Assembly (NCBI RefSeq): GCF_000772965.1
Contig: NZ_JPVQ01000007.1
Span: forward strand, 55,197-119,196
Direction: 5' to 3'
Source: Ureibacillus massiliensis 4400831 = CIP 108448 = CCUG 49529
GTDB taxonomy: Bacteria > Bacillota > Bacilli > Bacillales_A > Planococcaceae
Length of the DNA stretch: 64,000 nt
Positions 54,715 through 64,000 of the stretch are shown piece by piece (the stretch's first letter is position 1; every line of letters begins with the position of its first letter). Under the pieces are notes generated by a model. The model was not told where the DNA came from and ran no database searches. It saw only the letters and a list, made by a program, of their open reading frames with translations. A program made the translations under genes and the position numbers.

Positions 54715-55090
54715 TGATGACATTTCCACTTTCCATTTTTTTACGAAGCCATTTATAAATAAATGGTTTATAGATCTTACGAGAAAAGCCAAAAAGCATA
54801 GAAAGTCCAATAACATCAGTTAAAAAACCCGGTAACACGAGGAGCACTCCACCGATAAAAATTAAAAAAGTATCGACCATGGCTGGTCCAGGTGCTTCTC
54901 CTCTTTTCATATTAGTCTGCATATTTTGTATAGAATACATTCCTTGTTTTTTTGCAACTACCACTCCAATAATACTAGTTAATATTATTAAAAGTAATGT
55001 ATTAAAAACACCTATTAGTTTTCCTACTAATATAAAAATCGCTATTTCGATTAATATCATTGCCATAAAACTAAACATTAATTTTTTCAA
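54701..55090 (-). CDS. fxsA: FxsA-family membrane protein
   Basis: 129 residues with three to four membrane helices and the FxsA signature GAPGPAMVDTFLIFIGGVLLVLPGFLTDVIGLSMLF. TTG start behind GGGGG. E. coli FxsA relieves phage exclusion by F; its normal role is unknown. Its 3' end overlaps that of the convergent AI-2E gene by 14 bases. Confidence 0.9.
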   Translation of the reverse strand: MKKLMFSFMAMILIEIAIFILVGKLIGVFNTLLLIILTSIIGVVVAKKQGMYSIQNMQTNMKRGEAPGPAMVDTFLIFIGGVLLVLPGFLTDVIGLSMLFGFSRKIYKPFIYKWLRKKMESGNVIIINK

Positions 55091-55190
55091 TACGATTCCC
55101 CCAATAAGTTTCTATTAAAACTGTATATGAAAGACTATGTTTGTTCAAATTGAAAGTATCCTTTTATTACTATCAATATGTAGGATAAAA

Positions 55191-55226
55191 AAAGTAGACA
55201 AATTCTTGTGGAATTTTGTCTACTTT
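55191..55226 (-). terminator. Terminator of pfkA-pyk
   Basis: Stem AAAGTAGACAAAATTC/GAATTTGTCTACTTT-type with five-base loop, T-rich after it on the minus strand. Confidence 0.8.
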
Positions 55227-55234
55227 TAGCTTTA

Positions 55235-56995
55235 TTATAGAACGCTTGCATGCCCTTTATAAATTACACCTGTTTCGGCGTCCATTGTTATTTCTTGTCC
55301 ATGACGGATCAATGTTGTAGCTTCCTTGACCCCAACAATTACTGGAATTCCAAGACTTAGTCCTACTACTGCAGCATGACTTGTTAAGCCACCTTCTTCT
55401 GTAATAATCCCTGCACAATTTTCAATTACAGGCATCATTTCACGATCAGTTCCGATTGTGACTAGTATGCAACCTTCTGTGTCATAAGCTAATGCTTCAC
55501 TTGCATTTTTCACTACAACAGCCTTTGATACTACAGAAGATTTCCCGATTCCTTGTCCTTTTGCTAATAAGTCACCAATTACATGTACCTTCATTAAATT
55601 CGTTGTACCAGCTTCTCCAACTGGAACACCAGCTGTAATAACTACAACATCTCCATGGTTTACATATTCATGTTTTAGTGATTCATCAACCGCCAATTCA
55701 AGTATTTCATCCGTTGTCGTCACTCTTGGTGTGACAATTGGTGTGACACCCCAAACTAAAGTAAGCTGTTGAGCAGTTGAAGGTAAATCTGTAATTGCAA
55801 TTATCGGAACACCTGGACGGTATTTTGCAATCATCTTAGCAGTTGTACCACTTGCAGTAGGAGCTAAAACAGCCTTTACCCCTAAATTAATGGAAGTATA
55901 TGATACTGCTTGTGATAATGCTTCAGTCATCGTTGTACCTTTTTCGCGACTTCTAGTAGAAACAATCGATCGATAATCTAGTGAGTTTTCCGTAAATTCA
56001 GCGATGTTATTCATCGTTTTAACTGACTCCACTGGATATAGGCCTGCAGCCGTTTCACCAGAAAGCATGATTGCATCTGTTCCATCGATAATTGCATTTG
56101 CAACATCACTTGCTTCTGCACGTGTTGGGCGAGGATTTCTTTGCATTGAGTCTAACATTTGCGTAGCTGTAATAACAGGTTTTCCAACTTGATTGCATTT
56201 TTTAATAAGCGATTTTTGTACTAATGGTACAACCTCAGCAGGTATTTCCACACCCAAATCACCACGAGCCACCATTAAACCATCTGAAACCTCGATAATT
56301 TCATCAATATTATCGACACCCTCTTGGTTTTCAATTTTAGGAATTATTTGAATATGATTCCCGCCATTTTGCTCTAATAATTCGCGTATTTCAAGTACAT
56401 CCTTTGCAGTTCGAACAAAAGATGCTGCAATAAAGTCAACGCCTTGCTCAATACCAAATAGTATATCTTGAGCATCTTTCTCTGTAATACCTGGAAGTTT
56501 TACCGAAACACCTGGTACATTAACACCTTTTTTATTTTTTAATACCCCCGCATTTTCAACGATTGTATGAATTAACCCCTTTTCTAAATCTTTCGCTAAA
56601 ACTCTTAGCTCAATTAATCCATCGTCTAATAAAATGCGATCATTTTGATTTACATCTTCGATTAGTTTTTCGTAGGTTACTGAAAATACGTTTTCATTTC
56701 CTTCAACCTCAGTCATGGAAATATCTATAACTTGTCCAGAAACTAAATGTAGCTCTCCGTTTGCCATATTATGAGTTCTAATTTCTGGTCCTTTTGTGTC
56801 AAGCAAAATGCCGATTGTTTTATTTAATTTTGCTGCTACATCTCGGATTGTTGCAATTCTAACTGCATGTTCTTCATGATTACCATGGGAAAAGTTTAAT
56901 CTTGCTACGTTCATACCTGCTATCATTAATTGTTCTAGCATTTCTGGTGATTCACTAGCAGGTCCAATTGTACAAACTATCTTCGTTTTTCTCAT
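55235..56995 (-). CDS. pyk: Pyruvate kinase with C-terminal PEP-utilising domain
   Basis: PEP + ADP to pyruvate + ATP. 586 residues: barrel with [14 protein letters not shown] and the substrate loop [13 protein letters not shown] domain, allosteric C domain (about 345-470), and the extra Bacillus-type C-terminal domain (about 475-586) with [21 protein letters not shown], related to the PEP-phosphotransfer His domain. Follows pfkA after 26 bases in one operon. Confidence 0.97.
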   Translation of the reverse strand: MRKTKIVCTIGPASESPEMLEQLMIAGMNVARLNFSHGNHEEHAVRIATIRDVAAKLNKTIGILLDTKGPEIRTHNMANGELHLVSGQVIDISMTEVEGNENVFSVTYEKLIEDVNQNDRILLDDGLIELRVLAKDLEKGLIHTIVENAGVLKNKKGVNVPGVSVKLPGITEKDAQDILFGIEQGVDFIAASFVRTAKDVLEIRELLEQNGGNHIQIIPKIENQEGVDNIDEIIEVSDGLMVARGDLGVEIPAEVVPLVQKSLIKKCNQVGKPVITATQMLDSMQRNPRPTRAEASDVANAIIDGTDAIMLSGETAAGLYPVESVKTMNNIAEFTENSLDYRSIVSTRSREKGTTMTEALSQAVSYTSINLGVKAVLAPTASGTTAKMIAKYRPGVPIIAITDLPSTAQQLTLVWGVTPIVTPRVTTTDEILELAVDESLKHEYVNHGDVVVITAGVPVGEAGTTNLMKVHVIGDLLAKGQGIGKSSVVSKAVVVKNASEALAYDTEGCILVTIGTDREMMPVIENCAGIITEEGGLTSHAAVVGLSLGIPVIVGVKEATTLIRHGQEITMDAETGVIYKGHASVL

Positions 56996-57021
56996 TATTA
57001 TTCGCTCCGTTTTACTTAGAT

Positions 57022-58005
<984 letters not shown>

Positions 58006-58125
58006 TCATAATAAACACATTATCATAAAATGGAAACATTGTAAGTATTCCAAAAAACTAAATACATTACTTTTACAAAAAAATATATTTTGGATAAGCT
58101 CTAGAACTTGTTGTTTAAGAAAAAA

Positions 58126-58153
58126 CGACAAAATCTTCTTTAAGACTTTGTCG
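58126..58153 (-). terminator. Terminator of accDA
   Basis: Stem CGACAAAGTCTT/AAGATTTTGTCG followed by T6 on the minus strand. Confidence 0.85.
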
Positions 58154-58170
58154 ATGTTTCATTCATTCTT

Positions 58171-59127
58171 TTACAATTCAGTATATTGACCAATTGCTCT
58201 AAATTTATCATATCGGTCATCAATAATTTCTTTAGCCGATAGTAAACTTAGCTCTTTTAGCGATTCAATTAAGCATTCTTTTATGGCTAAGCTTTGAGCA
58301 GTAACATTTCGATGTGCACCACCTGAAACTTCAGAAATAATACCATCAATGATACCCATTTCTTTTAAATCCTGTGCCGTTATTTTCATAGCTTCAGCTG
58401 CTTGTTTTGCTAGGCTAGCATCCTTCCATAAAATCGAAGCAGCTCCTTCTGGGGAAATAACAGAGTAAGTTGAGTTTTCTAGCATAAAAATGCGATTTGC
58501 AATACCTAGTGCTAGTGCACCACCACTTCCGCCTTCTCCAATTACGATACTAATAACCGGTACTTTTAAGCCTGCCATTTCAAATAAATTTTTAGCAATT
58601 GCTTCACTTTGCCCACGTTCTTCTGCAGCTTTACCTGGATACGCTCCCTTTGTATCAATAAAGCAAAGAATTGGACGCCCAAATTTCTCAGCCTGTTTCA
58701 TCAGGCGAAGTGCTTTTCGATAGCCTTCTGGATGTGGCATTCCAAAGTTTCTTCGAATATTTTCCTTAGTCGCTTTACCTCTTTGGTGGCCAATAATCGT
58801 AATAGGTTCTTCCTCAAAGAATGCAATGCCCCCAACGATTGCCTCATCATCACTATAATAACGATCACCGTGAAATTCGATAAAGTCCGTAAAAATTTCT
58901 TGAATATAATCTAATGTAGTAGGACGCTCTGGGTGTCTTGCAACTTGAACACGATCCCATGGCTCCATATTCGAATAAATTTTTATTTCTAGCTGACGTA
59001 GTCTTGTTTCTAATGTTTCAATTTCTTCAGACATATCTACTTCTGCATTTTTCGCTATATCTTTCAGCTCTTCAATTTTTTCACGAAGTTTTACAACAGG
59101 CTCTTCAAATGCCAAGTTTTTAGACAT
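58171..59127 (-). CDS. accA: Acetyl-CoA carboxylase carboxyltransferase alpha subunit
   Basis: With AccD transfers CO2 from biotin to acetyl-CoA, making malonyl-CoA. 318 residues: N-terminal coiled coil (about 5-55), then the crotonase-like core ([11 protein letters not shown] oxyanion loop; [15 protein letters not shown]). Overlaps accD by eight bases, so the two subunits are translated in equal amounts. Confidence 0.97.
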   Translation of the reverse strand: MSKNLAFEEPVVKLREKIEELKDIAKNAEVDMSEEIETLETRLRQLEIKIYSNMEPWDRVQVARHPERPTTLDYIQEIFTDFIEFHGDRYYSDDEAIVGGIAFFEEEPITIIGHQRGKATKENIRRNFGMPHPEGYRKALRLMKQAEKFGRPILCFIDTKGAYPGKAAEERGQSEAIAKNLFEMAGLKVPVISIVIGEGGSGGALALGIANRIFMLENSTYSVISPEGAASILWKDASLAKQAAEAMKITAQDLKEMGIIDGIISEVSGGAHRNVTAQSLAIKECLIESLKELSLLSAKEIIDDRYDKFRAIGQYTEL

Positions 59128-59995
59128 TCGAAACCCCTCCTTTACGATGAAGCTTCACAATCGTTGCAACTTTATCTCTCATTTCTTTTCGGTGAAAGAT
59201 TGCATCTAATTGTCCATGTGCAAGTAAAAATTCAGCTGTTTGGAAGTCATCAGGTAGTTTCTCGCGTACAGTTTGTTCAATTACTCGGCGCCCTGCAAAT
59301 CCAATTAGTGCTTTTGGTTCAGCTATATTGATATCCCCTAAAGAAGCAAAACTTGCTGAAACTCCTCCAGTAGTTGGATGTGTCATAATCGAAACAAACA
59401 GTAACCCAGCATCGCTATGACGCTTTAATGCAACACTTGTTTTTCCCATTTGCATTAAAGAAATAACACCCTCTTGCATACGTGCTCCACCACTTGCTGT
59501 AAAAATAATAAATGGAACTTTTAAATCTGTCGCCTTTTCAATTGCTCTAGTAATCTTTTCACCAACAACAGATCCCATAGACCCCATACGGAAATGAGAA
59601 TCCATAATTGCTACTACTACTTTTTCTTCCTTTAAAGTACCAATTCCAGTAAGAACAGCTTCATTTAAACCTGTTTTTTTCACATCAACTTCCACTTTTT
59701 CTATGTAAGAAGGGAAGTTTAACGGATTGGATGTTTGTAAATGATCATCTAATGATTCAAAAGAACCTTCATCTAGGAAACAATCTACTCTTTCCCAGGC
59801 AGTTAATTTAAAATGATGATCACAATTTGGGCAAACCTTTTTGTTATTTTCTAGCTCTTTTGTTAAGTATATTTTTTTACATTCTGGACATTTTGTCATT
59901 AAATCTGCGGGAAATTCATTTTCTTTATCTCGTTCGATTACGACCCCGCCCTTCGATTTCTTACGATTTAACGATATAAAATTTCTTATCGCCAT
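59120..59995 (-). CDS. accD: Acetyl-CoA carboxylase carboxyltransferase beta subunit
   Basis: 291 residues from the second of two adjacent ATGs, better spaced from AGGGGG; the first ATG at 59998 adds one Met. N-terminal zinc ribbon CPECKKIY...CPNCDHHF (Cys at about 35, 38, 54, 57) and the carboxyltransferase core with [12 protein letters not shown] and [14 protein letters not shown]. It follows the FadR-type regulator gene after about 20 bases and is probably in the same transcript. Confidence 0.97.
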   Translation of the reverse strand: MAIRNFISLNRKKSKGGVVIERDKENEFPADLMTKCPECKKIYLTKELENNKKVCPNCDHHFKLTAWERVDCFLDEGSFESLDDHLQTSNPLNFPSYIEKVEVDVKKTGLNEAVLTGIGTLKEEKVVVAIMDSHFRMGSMGSVVGEKITRAIEKATDLKVPFIIFTASGGARMQEGVISLMQMGKTSVALKRHSDAGLLFVSIMTHPTTGGVSASFASLGDINIAEPKALIGFAGRRVIEQTVREKLPDDFQTAEFLLAHGQLDAIFHRKEMRDKVATIVKLHRKGGVSNV

Positions 59996-60018
59996 CATAA
60001 TCCCCCTTAATTTGAATA

Positions 60019-60675
60019 TTAATTCTCATTTTCATCAATATTTCTTAAATAATTCATCCAACTGTCGTATGCATTTAATGCTTCTTTTGTATAACCTAGC
60101 TGGAGTGATTTTAATAATACTAGAAGAATAGGTTTTTCTTCTTTTGTCGTCATTCTTTTAAAATGCATAGCACTATAAGCGGCTAGTTGCATCCAAATTT
60201 TTAATGCAAGACGATTACCTGAAGCAATCATAATTTCTCTTAATATATGGTCTCTTACTACATCGCTTTCAACTTCAATTTTAAAAAATAAACTTTCCCA
60301 AACAGGCAATGATGTTAGTTGTTTGTCAGAACAAATTACTCGAATTGCTTCTTTTTCATGCATTCTTCTTGTTGCATGGACTTCTTCAAGTGAGCGAGTG
60401 TTTTTTAAAATAAAGGATGCTAAAATTTCTACTAATTGAATATGTTGTCCAGAAGATAAAAAGGTACCGCCACCATGTCTTGTTTCGATCAGCCCAAGCA
60501 ACTCCAAGCTTCTCAAAGCTTCTCTAACAGATGAGCGTCCAACATTCAATCGTTCTGAAAGTACTCTTTCAGACGGTAGCTTATCACCAGGTCCTATACC
60601 TTCTACCTCAATTAGCTCTTTTAATTGTTTGACAATCTCTAAAAATACTTTTTTGTTTTCCTGTTTAGTTTCCAT
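60019..60675 (-). CDS. GntR/FadR-family transcriptional regulator
   Basis: 218 residues from ATG 60675 (AGAGGTG upstream). N-terminal GntR winged helix (about 5-72: [44 protein letters not shown]) and a C-terminal helical FadR-type effector domain (about 90-215) without an obvious metal-binding His set. Located 20 bases upstream of accDA in the same direction. A 29-bp palindrome upstream (60750-60778) matches FadR/GntR operators, so autoregulation and control of malonyl-CoA synthesis are likely. The effector is unknown; acyl-CoA or malonyl-CoA are candidates by context only. Confidence 0.85.
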   Translation of the reverse strand: METKQENKKVFLEIVKQLKELIEVEGIGPGDKLPSERVLSERLNVGRSSVREALRSLELLGLIETRHGGGTFLSSGQHIQLVEILASFILKNTRSLEEVHATRRMHEKEAIRVICSDKQLTSLPVWESLFFKIEVESDVVRDHILREIMIASGNRLALKIWMQLAAYSAMHFKRMTTKEEKPILLVLLKSLQLGYTKEALNAYDSWMNYLRNIDENEN

Positions 60676-60749
60676 AAACACCTCTTAACTTAAGGTCTAC
60701 GTTTGTTTTTATTCGAAGAACACATGGAATATTACAAATGTAATTAAAA

Positions 60750-60778
60750 AGTTAAAAGTGGTCTGACCACTTTTAACT
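60750..60778. promoter_or_regulatory. 29-bp palindromic operator candidate before the FadR-type gene
   Basis: Two perfect 14-base arms around a single central base. The core AAGTGGTCTGACCACTT differs from the E. coli FadR consensus AACTGGTCNGACCAGTT only at one symmetric pair. It covers the expected transcription start. On the minus strand T5 follows, so a role as terminator for dnaE readthrough cannot be excluded. Confidence 0.7.
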
Positions 60779-60781
60779 ATA

Positions 60782-60810
60782 AGGATACAAAATGAATTTA
60801 TATTTGTAAA
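60782..60810 (-). promoter_or_regulatory. Probable promoter of the regulator-accDA operon
   Basis: TTTACA (60805-60810), 17-base spacer, TATCCT (60782-60787), immediately upstream of the palindrome. Confidence 0.5.
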
Positions 60811-60811
60811 G

Positions 60812-60840
60812 AAAAAACTGTACAAAATGTACAGTTTTTT
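60812..60840 (-). terminator. Terminator of dnaE
   Basis: Perfect stem AAAAAACTGTACA/TGTACAGTTTTTT with a three-base loop next to the dnaE stop. Confidence 0.85.
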
Positions 60841-63800
60841 CTAGATATTAGCATTTTGTGCTTGATAAATGGATTTAGTTTTTATTTGAGGCTTACCATT
60901 TCGCATTTCAAGTTGACCTTCAACAATAATAGTCAGCTCCTCTTTTATCCAGCCTATAACCCCATTATATTCCTTTGGAAAAAGTGTTAATGAAACATTT
61001 CCAAACTCATCTGTTAATTGAACAAAAGCCATTAACTCACCTTTTTTTGTTCTTACTTGTCGAATTGTTTCTACAAGACCAACGAGTTTCACAAATGCAT
61101 TTGGACGGAGATTTCGAAGGCTTTTCGTAGTGACATGGATATCACGAAATGATTTTCTAATCATTGTAATAGGATGTTCCGTTAAGTAGAAGCCTAACAC
61201 TTCTTTTTCAAATTGTAGTTTCATCTTTTGAGGTATTGGCTCAACCTCAATGTATTTTGGCTTACCAAAAATAGTTGGGTGTTGTGAAAATAAATTAACT
61301 TCTTCAGTCGGTCGAACAATCTTCGCATGCTTTTCAGCTGCATCAATCGTTGCTAACAAACTTGCACGATCTCTACCAAAATCATCTAATGCTCCTGCTT
61401 TTATAAGCGGCTCTATTTCCTTTCGTGTAAACAATGTAGCACTCAATGATGTTGCTAAATCAAAAATATCTCCAAAAGGCTGTTCTTTATTATTTCGGAT
61501 TTCCATTAATTTTTTAATGAAATTTTGGGATACCCCTTTAATAACAGATAAACTAAATCGAATTTTTCCATTTTCCACAGTAAAATGACGGTAGCTCTTA
61601 AATATAGAAGGTTTTAGTATTTCAATTCCTTTATTTTTTGCTTCTAACATGAATTGGAATAGTTTTTCTGGGTTGCCGATTGAATTAGTCATTAAGGCAG
61701 CATAAAAATGCACTGGATAATTTGCTTTTAAATAAGCCATTTGATAGGAAATAAAACTATATGCAACAGCATGACTTTTAGCAAATCCATAATTTGCAAA
61801 GCGTACGATCAGTTCGTAGACTTCATTTGCTATTTTTTCTGAGAAGCCCTTACGAACTGCTCCTGTAACAAAAGCTGCTCGTTGCTCTTCTAATATTTCT
61901 CGATTTTTTTTACTTACCGCTCTTCTCAATAAGTCTGCTTGTCCTAATGTAAAACCAGCCATCACATTGGCGATTTGCATGATTTGCTCTTGATAGACGA
62001 TGATTCCATAGGTTTCTTTCAAGATTGGCTCTAATGCCTGGTGAGGCATATAAACAGTCTCTTTACCTGCTTTCCTTTTCGCGTAATTTGAAATAAACTC
62101 CATTGGGCCAGGTCTGTATAAAGCATTTACCGCAACAATATCTAAAATTTGTGTCGGTTTTATTTCCCGTAAAGCATTTTGCATACCTTCCGATTCTAAT
62201 TGAAATATGCCTGCTGTATCGCCGTTTTGTAAAAGTTGATAGGTTTTTTCATCATTTAAAGGAATTTGATTTAAGTCAAAATCTATGTTCGTTGAGTATA
62301 AGATCCCTTTACGAATTTGTTCGATGACTGTTAAATTTCGTAATCCTAAAAAGTCCATTTTTAATAGACCAAGCTGTTCCACTTCTTGCATCGGCCATTG
62401 TGTTAAATAAATATCGTCGTGTCCTTTTTCAATCGGTACAACTTCCACTAATGGAACTGGACTTAAAATTACTCCAGCAGCATGAGTTGAAGCATTCCTT
62501 GGTAGTCCTTCCAGCCTTCTAGCAGCTTCAAACCAACGTAGTCTAATCGGCTCGCCTTCAATCCACTTTCTTAAACTTTCTGAAGACGAGTACGCTTCTT
62601 CTAAAGTAATTCCAAGTTTGTTCGGTATTAGTTTGGAGATCATTTCAAGTGTTTCACTTTCAAAATTAAACATTCGCGCAACATCTCTAGCAACTGCTTT
62701 TGCAGACAATGTTCCGTAAGTGATGATTTGTGCAACTTGCCCTTTTCCATATTTTTTTGCAACGTATTCAATTACTTCATGTCTACGAGTATCAACAAAG
62801 TCAATATCGATATCAGGCAATGTAATTCTCTCGGGATTTAAAAAACGTTCAAATAATAACCCATATTTAATAGGGTCTACCTGGGTAATGCGGAGTGCAT
62901 ATGCTATTAGCGAACTAGCGGAAGAACCCCGTCCAGGTCCAGTTAAAATTTTTGCATCATAAGCAAATTTCATAAAGTCAGAAACGATTAAAAAATAGTC
63001 AGCATAACCCATAGAATTGATAATGCTAAGTTCATATCGAAGTCGGTCTAAGTAAGCTTCATTCGGCATTGACTGTAATCGATCCTTCAATCCTGTCAAA
63101 GCTTGTTCATAGAGTATATCCTCGGCAAGAACGCCTTCTGGTAATGGGTACTTCGGCATAAATGTTTGATCATGCTCAAGTTGAACTAGACAGCTTTTTA
63201 ACAAACGACTACTTTCTGCAATCCACTCAGGATGATCATTAAACCATTCTTTCCACTGATTGGATGTTGGCACATATTGATCACTCGTTACACTACCATC
63301 CTTTTTATCACTTAATTTAATGCCTGTTTGAATAGCTTCCGCAACCTCAAAGGCAAAATGATCCTCTGGCTTTAAAAATAAGCATTCATGAATTGCCATC
63401 ACGCTACAGTTCAATAGGTTACTTATGCTAATCGCTTTATCTTCAAATGGAGATACATGTCCACCAGCTCGGGAAATACCAATAAGAACAACTTCAAATG
63501 TTTTATTTATTTGGAAAAGTATTTCTTTATTTTCTTCTTCTAACCAAATACCTTCTTCCTCTAATATAGGGATGACAATAGCTAATCCCTTTGAATATCC
63601 TAATAGCCATCGAAACGGCAGCAACTCATCATCACGAATGGAAATACCGCTTGTTATTTTCAAAAGGTTTTTATAACCTTCATTTGATTTAGCATATAAA
63701 ATGACTGGGAGTGTCGAGTTTTCATAATGCACATGAACCTTTAAACCTACTACAGGATGAATTCCTGCCTTTTTAACAGCTTGCCAAAAAGGCAAAAGCC

Positions 63801-63930
63801 CGTACAATTTAGAATTTACGATTGCACATGCTTCTGCCTTTTGTTGTTGTAGGAAGGGGATGAGCTCTTCTATACGAATTGTACTTTTCAATAAATCGGC
63901 ACTTGTTCGTATTTGCGGATAGCTATTCAA
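60841..63930 (-). CDS. dnaE: DNA polymerase III alpha subunit, DnaE type
   Basis: Gram-positive DnaE, which extends primers during replication alongside PolC. 1029 residues, TTG start seven bases after AAGGAGGG. Palm motifs GPGRGSSASSLIAYALRI and LPDIDIDFVDTRRHEVIEY carry the catalytic Asp residues. A tandem HhH and an OB fold follow (about 920-1020). The N-terminal PHP domain (about 5-190) has lost its metal ligands: where active enzymes have HxH and DH, this one reads YPQIRTSAD and AIVNSKLYG. No exonuclease domain, as expected for DnaE. Confidence 0.95.
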   Translation of the reverse strand: MNSYPQIRTSADLLKSTIRIEELIPFLQQQKAEACAIVNSKLYGLLPFWQAVKKAGIHPVVGLKVHVHYENSTLPVILYAKSNEGYKNLLKITSGISIRDDELLPFRWLLGYSKGLAIVIPILEEEGIWLEEENKEILFQINKTFEVVLIGISRAGGHVSPFEDKAISISNLLNCSVMAIHECLFLKPEDHFAFEVAEAIQTGIKLSDKKDGSVTSDQYVPTSNQWKEWFNDHPEWIAESSRLLKSCLVQLEHDQTFMPKYPLPEGVLAEDILYEQALTGLKDRLQSMPNEAYLDRLRYELSIINSMGYADYFLIVSDFMKFAYDAKILTGPGRGSSASSLIAYALRITQVDPIKYGLLFERFLNPERITLPDIDIDFVDTRRHEVIEYVAKKYGKGQVAQIITYGTLSAKAVARDVARMFNFESETLEMISKLIPNKLGITLEEAYSSSESLRKWIEGEPIRLRWFEAARRLEGLPRNASTHAAGVILSPVPLVEVVPIEKGHDDIYLTQWPMQEVEQLGLLKMDFLGLRNLTVIEQIRKGILYSTNIDFDLNQIPLNDEKTYQLLQNGDTAGIFQLESEGMQNALREIKPTQILDIVAVNALYRPGPMEFISNYAKRKAGKETVYMPHQALEPILKETYGIIVYQEQIMQIANVMAGFTLGQADLLRRAVSKKNREILEEQRAAFVTGAVRKGFSEKIANEVYELIVRFANYGFAKSHAVAYSFISYQMAYLKANYPVHFYAALMTNSIGNPEKLFQFMLEAKNKGIEILKPSIFKSYRHFTVENGKIRFSLSVIKGVSQNFIKKLMEIRNNKEQPFGDIFDLATSLSATLFTRKEIEPLIKAGALDDFGRDRASLLATIDAAEKHAKIVRPTEEVNLFSQHPTIFGKPKYIEVEPIPQKMKLQFEKEVLGFYLTEHPITMIRKSFRDIHVTTKSLRNLRPNAFVKLVGLVETIRQVRTKKGELMAFVQLTDEFGNVSLTLFPKEYNGVIGWIKEELTIIVEGQLEMRNGKPQIKTKSIYQAQNANI

Positions 63931-63960
63931 ACTACATCCCTCCTTTTAGTTATATAGACT

Positions 63961-63976
63961 CTCGGCATTCGCCGAG
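63961..63976. other. Small perfect hairpin upstream of dnaE
   Basis: CTCGGC-ATTC-GCCGAG, about 30 bases before the dnaE start. Could be the end of a terminator for an upstream gene or a leader hairpin. Confidence 0.4.
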
Positions 63977-64000
63977 CTTTGTGGTTCAAGGATTTTCCTC

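Overview
The window is a low-GC Gram-positive chromosome segment from an endospore-forming member of the Bacillales, most likely of the Lysinibacillus/Solibacillus/Ureibacillus kind (Planococcaceae). This rests on gene content (sspI, a gerK-type germinant receptor operon, an SLH-domain surface protein, T-box tRNA synthetase leaders, an L20 leader) and on gene order, which follows the Bacillus subtilis dnaE to pheT segment. No rRNA or tRNA gene was seen.

Read along the minus strand from the right, the backbone is dnaE, a FadR/GntR-type regulator, accD-accA, pfkA, pyk, fxsA, an AI-2E family permease (plus strand), citZ, icd, mdh, a MaoC-like gene, phoP-phoR, hflK-hflC, polA-mutM-coaE, an XRE regulator, gerKA-KB-KC, gapB, nrdR-dnaB-dnaI, thrS, an SLH protein (plus strand), infC-rpmI-rplT, ysdA, ysdB, a dUTPase and the M42 peptidase ysdC. 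Then comes an accessory block: ECF sigma plus putative anti-sigma, an RsgA-type GTPase with a leader peptide, an SDR/acyl-CoA ligase pair and a 1 kb repeat array. After it come argF, a GlcD-type oxidase, sspI, a YitT-family protein, rlmP, a DUF2935 protein, a chemoreceptor-like protein and pheS-pheT. The left end has an IS66 element inserted in a small membrane-protein gene, and an isochorismatase-family hydrolase.

Regulatory signals are readable throughout. There are T-boxes before pheS and thrS, an L20 attenuator before infC, tandem ARG boxes at argF and a cre at citZ. Sigma-G promoters precede sspI and gerK. ECF-type promoters (TGAAAC-N17-CGTA) precede ysdB and hflK, and a related one precedes the ECF sigma gene itself.

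The most unusual signal is a family of intergenic arrays with a common 21-bp period but different sequences at four places: 3766-3835, 7360-7503, 15855-16890 and 30222-30353. Two of them sit at the same place in the pheS and thrS leaders, between the T-box terminator and the start codon. The largest has about 45 copies of GTCTATTATC in a 93-bp higher-order unit. Other items worth attention are a leader-peptide/hairpin device before the RsgA-type gene, a 29-bp palindrome close to the E. coli FadR operator just upstream of a FadR-family gene and accDA, a 52-bp IS-end mini-element flanked by 9-bp direct repeats inside a hairpin, and HflKC placed behind an ECF-stress promoter.
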